Assembly: GCA_016745315.1 (NCBI GenBank)
Contig: CP066886.1
Coordinates: 6,696,501 to 6,760,500 of the forward strand
Reading direction: 5' to 3'
Length of the DNA: 64,000 bases
Source of the DNA: Arthrospira sp. PCC 9108
GTDB taxonomy: Bacteria; Cyanobacteriota; Cyanobacteriia; Cyanobacteriales; Microcoleaceae
Shown here: positions 1-9,712 of the stretch, one piece after another
Position numbering within the stretch: position 1 is the stretch's first letter
How the letters are laid out: each line of letters opens with the position of its first letter
The notes under the pieces: generated by a model
What the model saw: the letters and a program-made list of their open reading frames with translations, nothing else
What the model was told of the DNA's origin: nothing
The model's database searches: none
Made by a program: the position numbers and the translations under genes

Positions 1-612
1 CTGGACTCGGACTTAGGAAAAGCACTATCTCCATTTGTGCAACCCATTGCTAGTACGGTGTTAAGTGTTGATATCTCTGGGGATACCTTCGCCGGACCTA
101 CTAAAGAAATGAGCAATGTTCTGGAACAGGGAAAATCCGCAGTATCAGACCCTAACCGAGTTAGTGCTTATCTGGTGACTACGGAAGATGAAGTGGCGCA
201 GGCTACGGCTAGTTACCTATGGGGAAGCGCTCAACAGGTAGGCTTAACTGTGGGTGGTATTCTCCTCAACCGGAGCCAACAAACCAGCTATTTGGCTGAC
301 AGCTTCGCCCCCCTGACGGTTACAGCCATTCCAGAAGCTGCTTCCAACTGGGAAACTTTAATCAAAGCCCTACCGGACTTTAGCGGGGCAACCAGCGCCC
401 CGCGTTCCATCTCTATTGATGTCGCGCGCCGTCATGTCACCCTATTTTTACCAGGATTTGATAAAAAACAGATCAAACTCACCCAATATGGTCCTGAACT
501 GACTATTGAGGCTGGAGATCAACGCCGTAATATTTTGCTACCTCCTTCCCTGACTGGTCAACCTGTAACTGGGGCTAAATTTCAAAATGGCTATCTGATT
601 GTTTCTCTTTGA
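1..612 (+). CDS. Get3/ArsA-like anion-transporting ATPase, 3' part (5' end outside window)
   Basis: The reading frame is open from base 1, so only the C-terminal ~203 residues are present. The last ~65 residues (FLPGFDKKQIKLTQYG through NGYLIVSL) look like the Hsp20-like C-terminal domain found on cyanobacterial and plant ArsA/Get3 homologues. The preceding part fits the end of the P-loop ATPase domain (VSAYLVTTEDEVAQA, VGGILLNRS). By family, this is a soluble ATPase that handles tail-anchored proteins or metalloids; its role in cyanobacteria is not settled. The GTG at base 37 is an internal codon, not a start. The ATP-binding loop lies upstream of the window and cannot be checked. Confidence 0.8.
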   Translation: MDSDLGKALSPFVQPIASTVLSVDISGDTFAGPTKEMSNVLEQGKSAVSDPNRVSAYLVTTEDEVAQATASYLWGSAQQVGLTVGGILLNRSQQTSYLADSFAPLTVTAIPEAASNWETLIKALPDFSGATSAPRSISIDVARRHVTLFLPGFDKKQIKLTQYGPELTIEAGDQRRNILLPPSLTGQPVTGAKFQNGYLIVSL

Positions 613-623
613 CCTCATGGTAG

Positions 624-679
624 GGTGCGTCAGAAAAATTTCTAATAATTAATACCATAAAAATCTGACCTGACGCACC
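624..679. repeat. Inverted repeat, 10-bp arms (GGTGCGTCAG/CTGACGCACC)
   Basis: Perfect 10-bp arms at 624-633 and 670-679 enclose an AT-rich centre. It sits just after the ATPase stop codon and just before the tnpB remnant. It could be a MITE-like dispersed palindrome or act as a transcription terminator; there is no clean T-tract, so a dispersed repeat is preferred. Confidence 0.6.
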
Positions 680-702
680 ACAAATCATCCGAACTGATAC
701 AT

Positions 703-1842
703 TTACGCGACATTTATCCGGCTATTGCCTGACAATGCGACGATAGCACTATTACCCGTTAAGGTAACAGAGGCGGTATCCCGCAAAGCTTTTAGAAAGA
801 TTCCAAAAGCACCGTTCCAGTCCCTGGGTTGAACCCACACTCAGGACATCGGAACACTTTTGAGCCACCTAGCTGGGAATGGACATGACCACAGTGAGTA
901 CAGGTTTTGCTGGTGTATTCTTCCGTCACATCTACAACTGTGGTTCCAGTTATTTCCCCTTGATGTCTCAGGGTTAGTTTGAATCGATAATGCGCCCATG
1001 TCAGCATGGCTCGGGCAGTCTTGGATTTGATTTTCCGCTTGGCTTTGGCAACCATGTTGGAAGTCTCGAAGGTCGGCAGAAAAATTATGCTGTAGTTGTG
1101 AGTCAAGTAGTGAGCAATTTGTTTGTGGGCTTCATCAACTAGATTGCGGATTTTGGTTCTCATTCGTTGAGCCGCTTGCCTCATCCGTCGCCTTCTTGAA
1201 CGACAGGGTTCCTTGGCGATTCGGCTCATCAAATCATCCAAATGTTGACATAGCCTAGTAATGCGTCCAATATCCCCGGAGCCCAATTCCAGAAACCGAG
1301 AGCCATCAAACCCGGTCATAAAAGTTCGGACGCCCGGGTCTAATGCAATTACGCCATTCGCTTCAGTTGGGGTAACGGCAACTGGTTCAGGGAAAATCGC
1401 CAACCATCGACCTTTGGTAAACACCAACTGAGTCCCTTGCCCGCAAGTTTTAGGGATAGCTTCGGAAACCATGAAAGTTAATCCTTTCGTTAGTCTTGGA
1501 TACCAACTCCCTGAAGAGAAATTAGCATTGTTAAACTTGATGGCTTGAGAACTATCCCGACAGCTCGGTGGCCTTGCGCCAGGACTGGCGGTCAAAGCCT
1601 GATAGGCATCAAAGATGGCATTTTGCCGAATGTGGCAGGGTGTTTCTTTGACCCATTCGGGTAAGTCGCTCTGCATCACTTCGTTGCGTAATTTCAGTTT
1701 GCTTAGTCGTTTACCACTCCGGGATAATGCAATTGCTTGGTTGTAGCAATACCGACAAGCAGCCAGCCATTTGCGCCAGACTTGATTTAGCTCTAGGCTG
1801 GGGTAAATCCGGATCTTCTTTGACCTGAGTTTTATATTGACT
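703..1842 (-). pseudogene. tnpB: IS607-family tnpB (RNA-guided nuclease TnpB), frameshifted
   Basis: TnpB of the IS200/IS605-IS607 superfamily. The RuvC-I aspartate (ALDPGVRTFMTGF), RuvC-II glutamate (IFLPTFETSN) and zinc ribbon (CTHCGH...CPECGF) are visible. At about base 826 the frame breaks: the main frame ends in NPGTGTVLLESF at 792, but the adjacent frame continues as RDWNGAFGIFLKALRDTA and stops at 703. That stretch carries the RuvC-III aspartate, so a single-base indel separates the last catalytic residue from the rest. The 5' end overlaps the tnpA remnant and no good ATG is present; the open frame upstream to 2219 is a shadow of tnpA. The transposon is almost certainly dead; its right end lies near 640-700. 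Confidence 0.85.
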
Positions 1843-2392
1843 CCGTCCGTATAATCGGGAACTGAAGCAGTGGAGGATGGCGAGAATGTCCTCAACCATT
1901 TCTGGTTCTCGACTGAGACTTGTCTCGTTGAGAACCATGAGTGAGCACCTGTTTTGCTCACAGAGCCATCGAAACAAGTCCCATCCAAATCTGGCCAATC
2001 GGTCTGGGTGGGCAACGACAACCATGCGGACATCTCCTGACAAGACTTGTCCCAGTCAGGCCAGCATTTTCTTTCCCTTGAAGTTGAGCCCGCCTCCGAT
2101 TTCGGAGACGACTTCTGCTTCGGGGTAGAGGTTGGACAGTGCGGCCACCTGTCGGTTGAGGTCGGACTGCTGGGCGCGGCTACTAACTCTGGCATAGATA
2201 ACGACTTTGCGTTTGTCACTGCGTGATGGCATCAGAATATGACTCAACGTTGTATCGTCGTTGCCCAGCGGGGGTTCTGATGGTCTCGATTGAGCCATTT
2301 TCGTCCCATCTGCGGAGTGTTCTTTCATGGACTCCAAGGATTTAGACCGCTTCCTTGGGTTTGACATATCTGGCAATAGGTTTATCCTCAAA
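1711..2392 (-). pseudogene. tnpA: IS607-family tnpA serine recombinase, multiply broken
   Basis: The pieces lie in three frames in the right order. First is a MerR-like DNA-binding segment (RYVKPKEAV, stop codon, ILGVHERTLRRWDENGSIET, then RTPAGQRRYNVESYSDAITQ) at about 2224-2380. Next is the serine-recombinase catalytic start KVVIYARVSSRAQQSDLNRQ near 2160-2210. Third is the remainder MVVVAHPDRLARFGWDLFRW to RLYGRSQYKTQVKED, ending at 1711. So there is at least one nonsense codon and two frameshifts. The catalytic serine motif (ARVSS) is intact. A group II intron sits directly upstream at 2393, at or before the start codon. This is the transposase half of the same dead element as tnpB. Confidence 0.85.
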
Positions 2393-2433
2393 GTAGGGGT
2401 CGAGAGAGATGTCGCCATCTCCCCCTCCCATAC

Positions 2434-2468
2434 AGAACCGTACTTGAGACTTTCACCTCATACGGCTC
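2434..2468 (-). ncRNA. Group II intron domain V
   Basis: The minus strand reads GAGCCGTATGAGGTGAAAGT, then CTCAAGTACGGTTCT. This is the classic ~34-nt catalytic hairpin with the GAAA-type apical loop and the AGC-containing catalytic stem (here GAGCCG paired with CGGTTC). It is followed by a domain VI helix and the intron 3' end at 2393. The sequence looks intact. Confidence 0.85.
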
Positions 2469-2488
2469 CTAATTTGACCGTCTCCTTG

Positions 2489-4257
2489 TTAAGAGTACAG
2501 CATCATCTCTTCATCAAGAGCTGTTTTATTGTCGTGACAATGGCGATGTAATAATTGAATATTCTTGTATTCATCCTTTCCGCCATGGCTTCTAGGTACA
2601 ATGTGGTCTACTTCAATTATATCTGATGGGGTAAAGAATTGTCCACACCAGGTACATCTACCTTTTTGCTTTTTGAGTAGTTTTGCTACCCTAATTGGCG
2701 TGTCGATTGCTTGTCCTTTCCTGGTTGCCCAGTAAGTCCAATTTCCGTCATAAGGTGTTGCGTCAGGGCGTATTAGGGTATGTCTGACAATTGGAGTCCA
2801 GTTGTGTTTAAACAGATGTAACCCATCTTTGGTTTGAAACAGCCAATTTTCGTGTCTTTCTTTCCCATTGCTAAGTTTAATTGTTCCATGTCTGAAATAA
2901 TTACTTAGTTTTTCGTAACTTGCCTTTCCGCATCTTGATACTGTCCATGCCCTTAACATTTGCCAGACTGTTTTGTCTAGCTTATTGAAGGTCTCTGTTG
3001 AGACTACCGCTGAATAATAATTTGACCATCCCCGAATAATCAGGTTTAGTTTACTAATCAGGGCTGACTGAGGTGTTGCTTTATGTTGCTTGATTACACC
3101 TTTTATCGCTTCTGTGTGGGCTTTGACTGCTTTTTGGCTGGGTTTTATATGGGTTTTGTGACCGATTAATCGGCTTACTTTCCCACCTGTTTTCCCAGAT
3201 TTATATTTTCCTGCTGGGTATTGCCTGATATTGAATCCTAGAAAATCAAACCCAGGTTCCTCAGTCTTACCGTCATACTCAATAGTTTTGAGTGTATGAC
3301 AGATTCGAGTCTTTTCAGGTTTTATTTCTAATCCTACAGGTTTTAGCCATTCAGAAATAGCAGTCTTGCACTGTTCAATGATTCCTAGGTCTTTGGATAT
3401 GACCACAAAATCATCGGCATATCTTATAACGTTCGCATAAGGGCGATTGTCTGTTTTCTTGGGATACAGTTTTTCAATTAACCTAATCATACCCAACAGT
3501 GCGATGTTGGCGAGTATTGGACTTATTACCCCTCCTTGGGGTGTCCCTGCTTCTGTATCCTCAAATACACCGTTATCTAGCACGCCAGCTTTGAGCCATT
3601 GTTTCAGGTCTCTCTTCAAGCTGCTTGGACAATGAATTTTGGACAATAGGTAATCATGGTTCACGGTAAGAGCATTTTGCTATATCAGCATCAAGAACAT
3701 AGTATTGTCCTTGATTTATGGCAATATATATTCTACTTATTGCATCTTGTGCTGACCGTCCGGGTCGGAACCCATAGCTCGTGCCCTCAAATCTCGATTC
3801 CCATTCAGGTTCGAGAGCCGACTTAACCAAGGCTTGCCTTGCTCTGTCTTGGATTGTGGGTATGCCTATTCCAGCTTTTTTCATCCCTACCAGGTTTTGG
3901 AATCCACACCCTTCGCAGTGGTTTTGGTTTGAGATTTCCCTTAATGTTTTTGACAAGTTCTAACCTTTGTCTTGGAGAGATTGCTCTTACTCCATCGATT
4001 CCGGCTGTTTTCTTGCCTTGATTATCTTGGGTTACTCGTCGCACTGCTAGGAGCCGGGCATAATATGATTTCACCAATAGACGTTGCCACCTTCTTACCT
4101 TTGCATCCTGTCCCGATTTAGCTGCTTGAAATATACTCTTTTGGAGCTTGAAAACTTTCCGTTGAACCTTAGTCCATGGGATTGCCTTCCATGCGTTGTT
4201 CGTAGTCTTGATTGGTTTTGGTTTCCCAAACCCTTTCTTTAAACTCGCTATCGCCAT
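2489..4257 (-). pseudogene. ltrA: Group II intron-encoded reverse transcriptase/maturase with HNH domain, frameshifted
   Basis: Three consecutive frames make one intron-encoded protein. The N-terminal RT0/RT1 region (from MAIASLKKGFGKPKP) runs 4257-~3880. RT2-3 (GIPTIQDRARQALVK, GTSYGFRPGRSAQDAI) runs ~3880-3660. RT4-7, the maturase X domain and a C-terminal HNH endonuclease lie at 3664-2489. The catalytic YADD box (VIRYADDFVV), GTPQGGVISP and HNH (CTWCGQFF, EVDHIVPRSHGG, LLHRHCHDNK) are intact. The frame breaks at about 3880 (one base) and about 3660, where the usual FDKI before NHDYLL is replaced by unrelated bases and the frame shifts. The protein is therefore presumably not made full length. 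Confidence 0.88.
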
Positions 4258-5172
4258 TTGTACACCTACTAGGCTCTATTTCTTTACAATCAAACCGTGA
4301 CCTGTTAGCATATCCCTTCCATTACAGTAGGGCGTTGGCTTTTGGTCACATCTCACATCCTCTAGGACTTGCGGTTACACTTATCCCTACTGATATCTCG
4401 ACCAGATAATCAGAGTCCAGGAGGACTTAAAACGTTCCGTTTATATGGGCATTCCATCTTTAGATTTGTCCTTTCCACCGGGGTACTTTTAAAGGTCTGT
4501 GTAGGTAGTGAATAGAAGCCCCTACTTTTCCCCTTACTCTTTTGAGCGCAGCGTATCAACCTGTTTCGCTACTTAACAATGACGATGGTTCAAGCCGGAC
4601 ATTCGGTTTCCCTAATCATGGATGGTTGGCAGTGGTCTCGGTTCTGGTGTTGGGTTACACCTCGGAGCCTTCCGTTCCCCGCTTCAATCCTGGGGTTGTG
4701 ATTCCCAAAACTGGGGGTGGCTATCGCCGTTACCCTAATTTCCTGATTTTACTTATCCATTTCTGGGCTTCCTATAAGGAATTTGTATGAGTAAGTTCGT
4801 TTTGACCTTGGGTTCCCTGCCTTGTTTTGTATATTTCTATACAAACGTTGGGACATATAAACAGTTATGGGATGGTCAGAGTACGAGTCCCTTATATTTC
4901 ATCAAGGGGTGAAAATCCCACTAGGAGGTTATTTCAGGCATTGCAGCCTTATTTGATTCCTAAACGTCTCGCACCTATTCTCGCTTCTTATACCGTATTG
5001 CCCTAAAATATTAACCTAATTTGAGATTAAATCATGCTCCCCAAAATGCGACTGCTGAATCGACCCCTACGGCGATCAGCCCAACTAACTTGTCTCCAAA
5101 TAGCTTTTATTGCGATCGAGAGGGGTTTGGTTTGAGTTGGGCGGTTAGGACTTGCTGCATTGGGGATTAGGT

Positions 5173-5736
5173 TTAACGGTTTCTCAGAGATGGGATTTGA
5201 TGATATTTTTGGTGGAATTTCCACCAACGACTGAGGGGAAAGTAGACCACAGGAGCCAATAAACTACTGAGTATGGCTGAACTGATGGCAATTTTTTGGC
5301 GATCGCTCCAAATGTCTGCCAAATCATTTGTAATGGTTCCTAAGCCCCATTGGCTAAATTGTAAGGCTCTGATCATCTCGACGATGATCGCCATGCCAAA
5401 TACAATCATAGCCACGGAGATAAAATCTTCTTGAATATTCTTGAGCAACAACTTAGAAAGTACGAAGGTGATGACGGCAGCAATGACTAATGGAACCGCA
5501 TGGCTAGGCTGTGGGGCGCTGATGCTATCACTCAAGAAACCCATGACTAAACCAGCAATAATAGCCTGGGGAAGCGATCGCCTGAGACTCCAAGCTACTA
5601 ACCAGATGACCGGCCAATTAGGACCAATGCCAAACATATCAATACCAGGGACTCTGACGAGCATCAATAAAATACAGGCGATCGCAGAACCCACATTAAT
5701 CAGAGCATTTAGTAATTGACCATTTGTGATATACAT
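5173..5736 (-). CDS. mreD: Rod shape-determining protein MreD
   Basis: A small polytopic inner-membrane protein of 187 residues with about five hydrophobic segments (for example ALINVGSAIACILLMLVRV and AVPLVIAAVITFVLSKLLL). It has the length and layout of MreD and is the third gene of the mreB-mreC-mreD operon, 69 bp after mreC. MreD is a membrane partner in the elongasome that couples MreB filaments to peptidoglycan synthesis. MreD sequences are poorly conserved, so the call leans on operon position as well as topology. The dead IS607/intron element lies about 200 bp downstream and does not touch the gene. Confidence 0.88.
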   Translation of the reverse strand: MYITNGQLLNALINVGSAIACILLMLVRVPGIDMFGIGPNWPVIWLVAWSLRRSLPQAIIAGLVMGFLSDSISAPQPSHAVPLVIAAVITFVLSKLLLKNIQEDFISVAMIVFGMAIIVEMIRALQFSQWGLGTITNDLADIWSDRQKIAISSAILSSLLAPVVYFPLSRWWKFHQKYHQIPSLRNR

Positions 5737-5805
5737 TTAAATCTTAAAAATTGGATTATCCAAATCATTTGTACGGACGAGTTCACCAATCATCTGAACT
5801 TGCGC

Positions 5806-6600
5806 CTACTCTGGGAGTGATGGGTTATTCAAGGCTGAAGACTGTTGCTGATTTTGGTAAACCACCACCCACTCTAAGGAATCAAGGGGAGCAAAAAATG
5901 CGATCGCTGCCTCTGGTCCTGTGGCTTTGTTAATATCGACAGATACCACCTTACCCACTGGCCAACCCGGAGGTAAGATTTGGCTAAATACTGAAGTTGT
6001 CACCACATCTCCCGGTTGAACATCAGGAACAGTATTAAAAAATACCATAACTCCCTGATTGTTATTGAGACCCTGCAAATAACCCATCTGACGACTACGC
6101 GCGACAGCCACACCAATGCGACTGGTAGGGTCAGTCACCAGCAGAACTTTACTGGTGTTGGGGGTGACACTAATAATGCGTCCCACTAAACCACCTGGTC
6201 CTATCACTAAGGCGTTTTCTTTAACACCCGCTTGACTTCCCCGCCCCAAAGTTATCTGTTGCCACCAATGGTCAGGACTACGGGCAATCACCGGAGCCAC
6301 CACACCTTTAAAATTAGGTCTAGTGGAAACATAGTCTACCAGTTCTCCTAACCTTTTGTTTTGCTGTTCCAATTCTTCAACTCTAGCTTCAAGTCCTTGG
6401 ATAATAGGATTCAGGGACTCAGCTTGTTGTTGTTGTTCCAATCTTTGTTCAGATTGAATTTGAAACGGGCGAGTTATCCAATAATAAACCTCAAACAGTG
6501 CAGCACCTTGGGTTTGTCTTACCCATAATGCTGTGAAAACTGCTAAACTTAGCAGTGCTAATTGTGAACCGTATCGATTCCACCAGGTGCGTGTACCCAT
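5806..6600 (-). CDS. mreC: Rod shape-determining protein MreC
   Basis: 264 residues: a single N-terminal membrane anchor (about 13-30, LALLSLAVFTALWV), a coiled coil (about 45-88, rich in Q/E/L heptads), then the periplasmic double beta-barrel. The barrel carries the family motif region (VIARSPDHWWQQITLGRGS, NALVIGPGGLVGRII, LVTDPTSRIGVAV). MreC dimerises through the coil and links MreB and MreD to penicillin-binding proteins. The ATG has a strong Shine-Dalgarno (GGAGGAATAG) directly upstream. It follows mreB by 43 bp, so it is co-transcribed. Confidence 0.94.
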   Translation of the reverse strand: MGTRTWWNRYGSQLALLSLAVFTALWVRQTQGAALFEVYYWITRPFQIQSEQRLEQQQQAESLNPIIQGLEARVEELEQQNKRLGELVDYVSTRPNFKGVVAPVIARSPDHWWQQITLGRGSQAGVKENALVIGPGGLVGRIISVTPNTSKVLLVTDPTSRIGVAVARSRQMGYLQGLNNNQGVMVFFNTVPDVQPGDVVTTSVFSQILPPGWPVGKVVSVDINKATGPEAAIAFFAPLDSLEWVVVYQNQQQSSALNNPSLPE

Positions 6601-6643
6601 CTATTCCTCCGCAGCAGCCTACACAAATTATTTAACCAAACAG

Positions 6644-7690
6644 CTACGGATTTTGTGATTGTCGTGTAAATACCCGTTCAAACTGTTCCATATTCTCTAA
6701 AACCCGTCCAGTTCCCAATACTACACAGGAAAGGGGATCTGTAGCCACATGGGTGACAATACCAGTTTCGTGACTAATCAGAGCATCTAAGCCTCTCATC
6801 AGAGCTCCTCCCCCGGTTAACATAATCCCTCGATCAATAATATCGGCGGCTAGTTCTGGGGGGGTTAGCTCTAGGGTGCGCTTAATGGCTGTAATAATGT
6901 CTGATAGTGGTTCTAGCATACTCTCGCGGATTTCTGCGGCTTTAATGGTGACAGTCCTAGGTAATCCTGAGAGTAAATGAATCCCCCTGACTTCCATAAT
7001 AGATTGTTCTTCGCCATCAATAGGATAAGCTGAACCTAGATTTATTTTAATCTCTTCAGCGGTTTGATCCCCAATTACTAAATTATGGACTTTTTTCATA
7101 TATTGGATGATCGCCTCGTTTAGGTCATCCCCGGCGACTCGGAGGGACTCACTCAGCACGTTTCCTTCTAGGCTGAGTACAGCTACTTCTGTGGTTCCGC
7201 CACCAATATCAACTATCATATTGCCTGTGGGATCTACCACCGGAAGACCAGCGCCAATAGCTGCGGCGATGGATTGATCTAGCAGTTTGACATCTCCGGC
7301 TCCGGCTTGGGTGGCCGCTTCAATTACGGCCCGTCGTTCTAGCCCAGTCACACCACTGGGAACGGCAATTACAATCCGAGGAGCAAAAAGGTGTTTTTTC
7401 CCGTCATTAACTTCCCGGATAAATACTCTCAGCATCTGTTCTGTCGCTTCTACATCTGCCACCACCCCATTACGCAGAGGACGTACAACACTGACGTTTT
7501 TAGGGGTACGGCCTAACATTTTTTTGGCAGATTCTCCCACGGCTAATGGTGTTTTGTCGTCTTCGTTAATGGCAACTACGGATGGTTTTTGCAGAACTAT
7601 TCCCTTTCCTGATACATAAATGAGGGTGTTTGCGGTTCCTAGGTCGATGCCCATGTCCCGTGATAAGGAAAAGCGATTAAAAAAGCCCAC
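6644..7690 (-). CDS. mreB: Rod shape-determining protein MreB (bacterial actin)
   Basis: 348 residues, full length. The actin-fold nucleotide motifs are all visible: phosphate-1 (MGIDLGTANTLIY), phosphate-2 (IVDIGGGTTEVAVLSL) and the adenosine motif (IMLTGGGALMRGLDALI). MreB forms membrane-associated filaments that direct lateral wall growth, which suits a rod-celled or filamentous cyanobacterium. The start is a GTG (GTG GGC TTT TTT AAT CGC); the next ATG would cut into the conserved N-terminal membrane-binding segment GFFNRF, so GTG is preferred. First gene of the operon; its promoter should lie in the 550-bp spacer at 7691-8242. Confidence 0.96.
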   Translation of the reverse strand: MGFFNRFSLSRDMGIDLGTANTLIYVSGKGIVLQKPSVVAINEDDKTPLAVGESAKKMLGRTPKNVSVVRPLRNGVVADVEATEQMLRVFIREVNDGKKHLFAPRIVIAVPSGVTGLERRAVIEAATQAGAGDVKLLDQSIAAAIGAGLPVVDPTGNMIVDIGGGTTEVAVLSLEGNVLSESLRVAGDDLNEAIIQYMKKVHNLVIGDQTAEEIKINLGSAYPIDGEEQSIMEVRGIHLLSGLPRTVTIKAAEIRESMLEPLSDIITAIKRTLELTPPELAADIIDRGIMLTGGGALMRGLDALISHETGIVTHVATDPLSCVVLGTGRVLENMEQFERVFTRQSQNP

Positions 7691-8242
7691 TGGTGTTTAC
7701 GCCCCCAATTTTGATTAATTCTTTATTCAACGCTATCTTGGCTATGTTGATACGATACAACTTAGACTATGCACAAACAGCACTGGCAAACTCGGTTGAC
7801 TGGAATACGAGAAAGCTATTGCTAAGATGACACCCTAGCAGTTTGGCATATTTTTTTTCTCAAACGCAGAATTTCACTGGAAGTTATAACCAGTTTTCTG
7901 GTTTGAGTCAATCCTGGTGAACCGATGTGGATTGTAGTATGTTTTGGTCTCAGAGTCTAGTCTTTCAGTGAAGACTTGACTATGTGCTGCTATACATATC
8001 CCTGAACTGGGTCAGCCCTAATGTAAGGGTTCGGTGGACAAGGCAAGGTTTCAGGACAAACAAAATAGATCAATTCAAATATCATCCTGGTTCTGGACTT
8101 ATGGGAAGATAATATATATATAATTTTGGTTTATAATCGGGGTCTACTGGTTTTGCTCACCCGGGTTGACGATGATTATTTGATATAATTCAAGGCTGTT
8201 TTGATGGTGAAACAGGAAAGGATAACAGTTGATGCGGCTGCT
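7691..8242. other. Intergenic spacer upstream of mreB
   Basis: About 550 bp between the mreB start and the stop of the phosphatase gene, both on the minus strand. No ORF or RNA gene was recognised. It is AT-rich, with an alternating AT stretch near 8110-8120. It must contain the mreB promoter and a long leader, but no promoter could be chosen with confidence. Confidence 0.5.
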
Positions 8243-9529
8243 CTATGAACTGCATCTACCTTGGGCAACTTTTTGGAAAAAGTCAATATATTGGAGATGT
8301 CCTTGAGGAAATGCGACATTGAGGGTGAGGGGATCTTCTGTGTCTAGGGGGTCGCCGGGTCCAGCCACTACTTCTAGTATTCCATCTTCATTGGTTCCTA
8401 ATTTAAGAGGCTGGCGATTTTTCACTTCTCCCTGGGAACTATCTACATAGATAATAATATTTCCGGTATGGAATGCTTTGCCAATTTCCTGAATTAATAA
8501 TAAAAAGTTGCGATCGCTTCCACCACGACGGATTTCTAATTGACCATCTAGCTCTTGAGATTGGCTATTTACGGTATCACCTACGCCGACGATTAAAGGC
8601 ATTTGTTGGGGATCAAAATTAGCTTTGACTAACTCTAATAGATCAGCGATCGCCTGGGGACACTGGCGGACATTAAAATCTGCGCCGAGGGGATAACTGC
8701 CGGTTTGTTGAAAATAGTAACGATTCAACAAAGCTAAAACCCCAGCTTCTTTAATTGCACCCCTAATCATAAACTGAAAATCCGTAGTACCAGAGTCTCC
8801 TAATTTTGCCGGACGTAGAATTTCTTTACCCTGTGTATCTCGCCCTAAATTGGGGGCATAGTGAACAAAAAATGAGTTTTCTAAGCCTTGGGCTTTGGCT
8901 TTTTCTAATAACTCGATCATTAACTGATGAATGTCTTGTTGTAAGTCGGCATAAACTTGATGGTGGTTATGGAGGCGATCGTAAAATGAGTTTAAGTTAG
9001 CGGTTGGTGAGGCTTGATTATCCAAAACGGAAGCATCAATACATTTTTCTATATCTTCAGGGGCAAAAATATCCTGATGTGTCTGACAAAATCTTTCTAA
9101 TCGGGCGCGAATTTCACGGGGAACGATCGCCAAAAATTCCAACTCAGCATCAGTAACGCCTGGATGAGATACTTGTCCTTGGCGATTTTGCCATTGCACG
9201 CCGCCCCCGGCTAAACCGGGAAGATAAAGCCCTTGTTTGGTTACTAAGTTCGGATCACCAACGGCTCGTTCAATAATACCATTTACGCCACGAGTGCCGA
9301 TATGTTCTCCATTGGTCAAAACGTAAAAATGACCATCTAACAGGGAAGCGGCGCGCACATAATCTAAACTAATCTGGCGATCAAGGGGATCTTTGACCAA
9401 TCCCATACAAACCCCATCCAAGTCCTGAATAATCAAGAGGTTTGGAGTCTGAACCAAAACCTGAGTGAGGGTCTGATGGTCAAGGGACAGAGACTGCTGG
9501 TGCAATGGGATTTGGGATAATGGTGTCAT
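8243..9529 (-). CDS. stpA: Glucosylglycerol 3-phosphatase (StpA type)
   Basis: 428 residues, matching the cyanobacterial glucosylglycerol-phosphate phosphatase family (StpA of Synechocystis, about 420 aa). A HAD-like start LIIQDLDGVCMGLVKDPLDR near residue 33 contains the DxDG catalytic loop. Further conserved blocks are VLTNGEHIGTRGVNGIIE, LGDSGTTDFQFMIRGAIKEA and PLIVGVGDTVNSQSQELDG. The enzyme dephosphorylates glucosylglycerol-phosphate to the compatible solute glucosylglycerol, so it serves salt acclimation. The partner synthase gene ggpS is not in this window. It is a single gene with its own spacers; the start ATG at 9529 fits the family N-terminus. Confidence 0.9.
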   Translation of the reverse strand: MTPLSQIPLHQQSLSLDHQTLTQVLVQTPNLLIIQDLDGVCMGLVKDPLDRQISLDYVRAASLLDGHFYVLTNGEHIGTRGVNGIIERAVGDPNLVTKQGLYLPGLAGGGVQWQNRQGQVSHPGVTDAELEFLAIVPREIRARLERFCQTHQDIFAPEDIEKCIDASVLDNQASPTANLNSFYDRLHNHHQVYADLQQDIHQLMIELLEKAKAQGLENSFFVHYAPNLGRDTQGKEILRPAKLGDSGTTDFQFMIRGAIKEAGVLALLNRYYFQQTGSYPLGADFNVRQCPQAIADLLELVKANFDPQQMPLIVGVGDTVNSQSQELDGQLEIRRGGSDRNFLLLIQEIGKAFHTGNIIIYVDSSQGEVKNRQPLKLGTNEDGILEVVAGPGDPLDTEDPLTLNVAFPQGHLQYIDFFQKVAQGRCSS

Positions 9530-9712
9530 GGTGGAGCAAAAATTGACCGCGCGATCGCCACTATACCATGTGGCTGGTATTTTCCCAAGCCATGTCTGGC
9601 AGAATGAGCCAGGCTATGGCAAAATCGCGATAGACTAGAATGATTATTAAATATACAAGCAGGGCAGTTCCGGCTGTTCTCGACTGACTCTGATTTTAAG
9701 GAAGGAATTGTA

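Larger units (their letters stand above)
2393..4974 (-). mobile_element. Group II intron, degenerate, inserted in the IS607 element
   Basis: On the minus strand the element begins GTGCGAGACG at 4974, matching the bacterial group II 5' consensus GUGYG. It ends CGACCCCTAC at 2393 after a canonical domain V and a domain VI hairpin. The last six exon bases before the 5' boundary (GAATAG, IBS1) are complementary to CTATTC within the intron at 4510-4515 (a fitting EBS1), which supports the boundary. The intron is about 2.58 kb and carries a reverse-transcriptase/maturase ORF in domain IV (4257-2489). The ORF has at least two frameshifts, so the intron is not autonomous, although the RNA might still splice with a maturase in trans. 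Its 3' exon is the tnpA remnant. Confidence 0.85.

Noticed and set aside
4542..4790. 82-codon plus-strand ORF inside the intron
   Set aside because: It is antisense to the structured 5' part of the group II intron RNA, with no homology or ribosome site.
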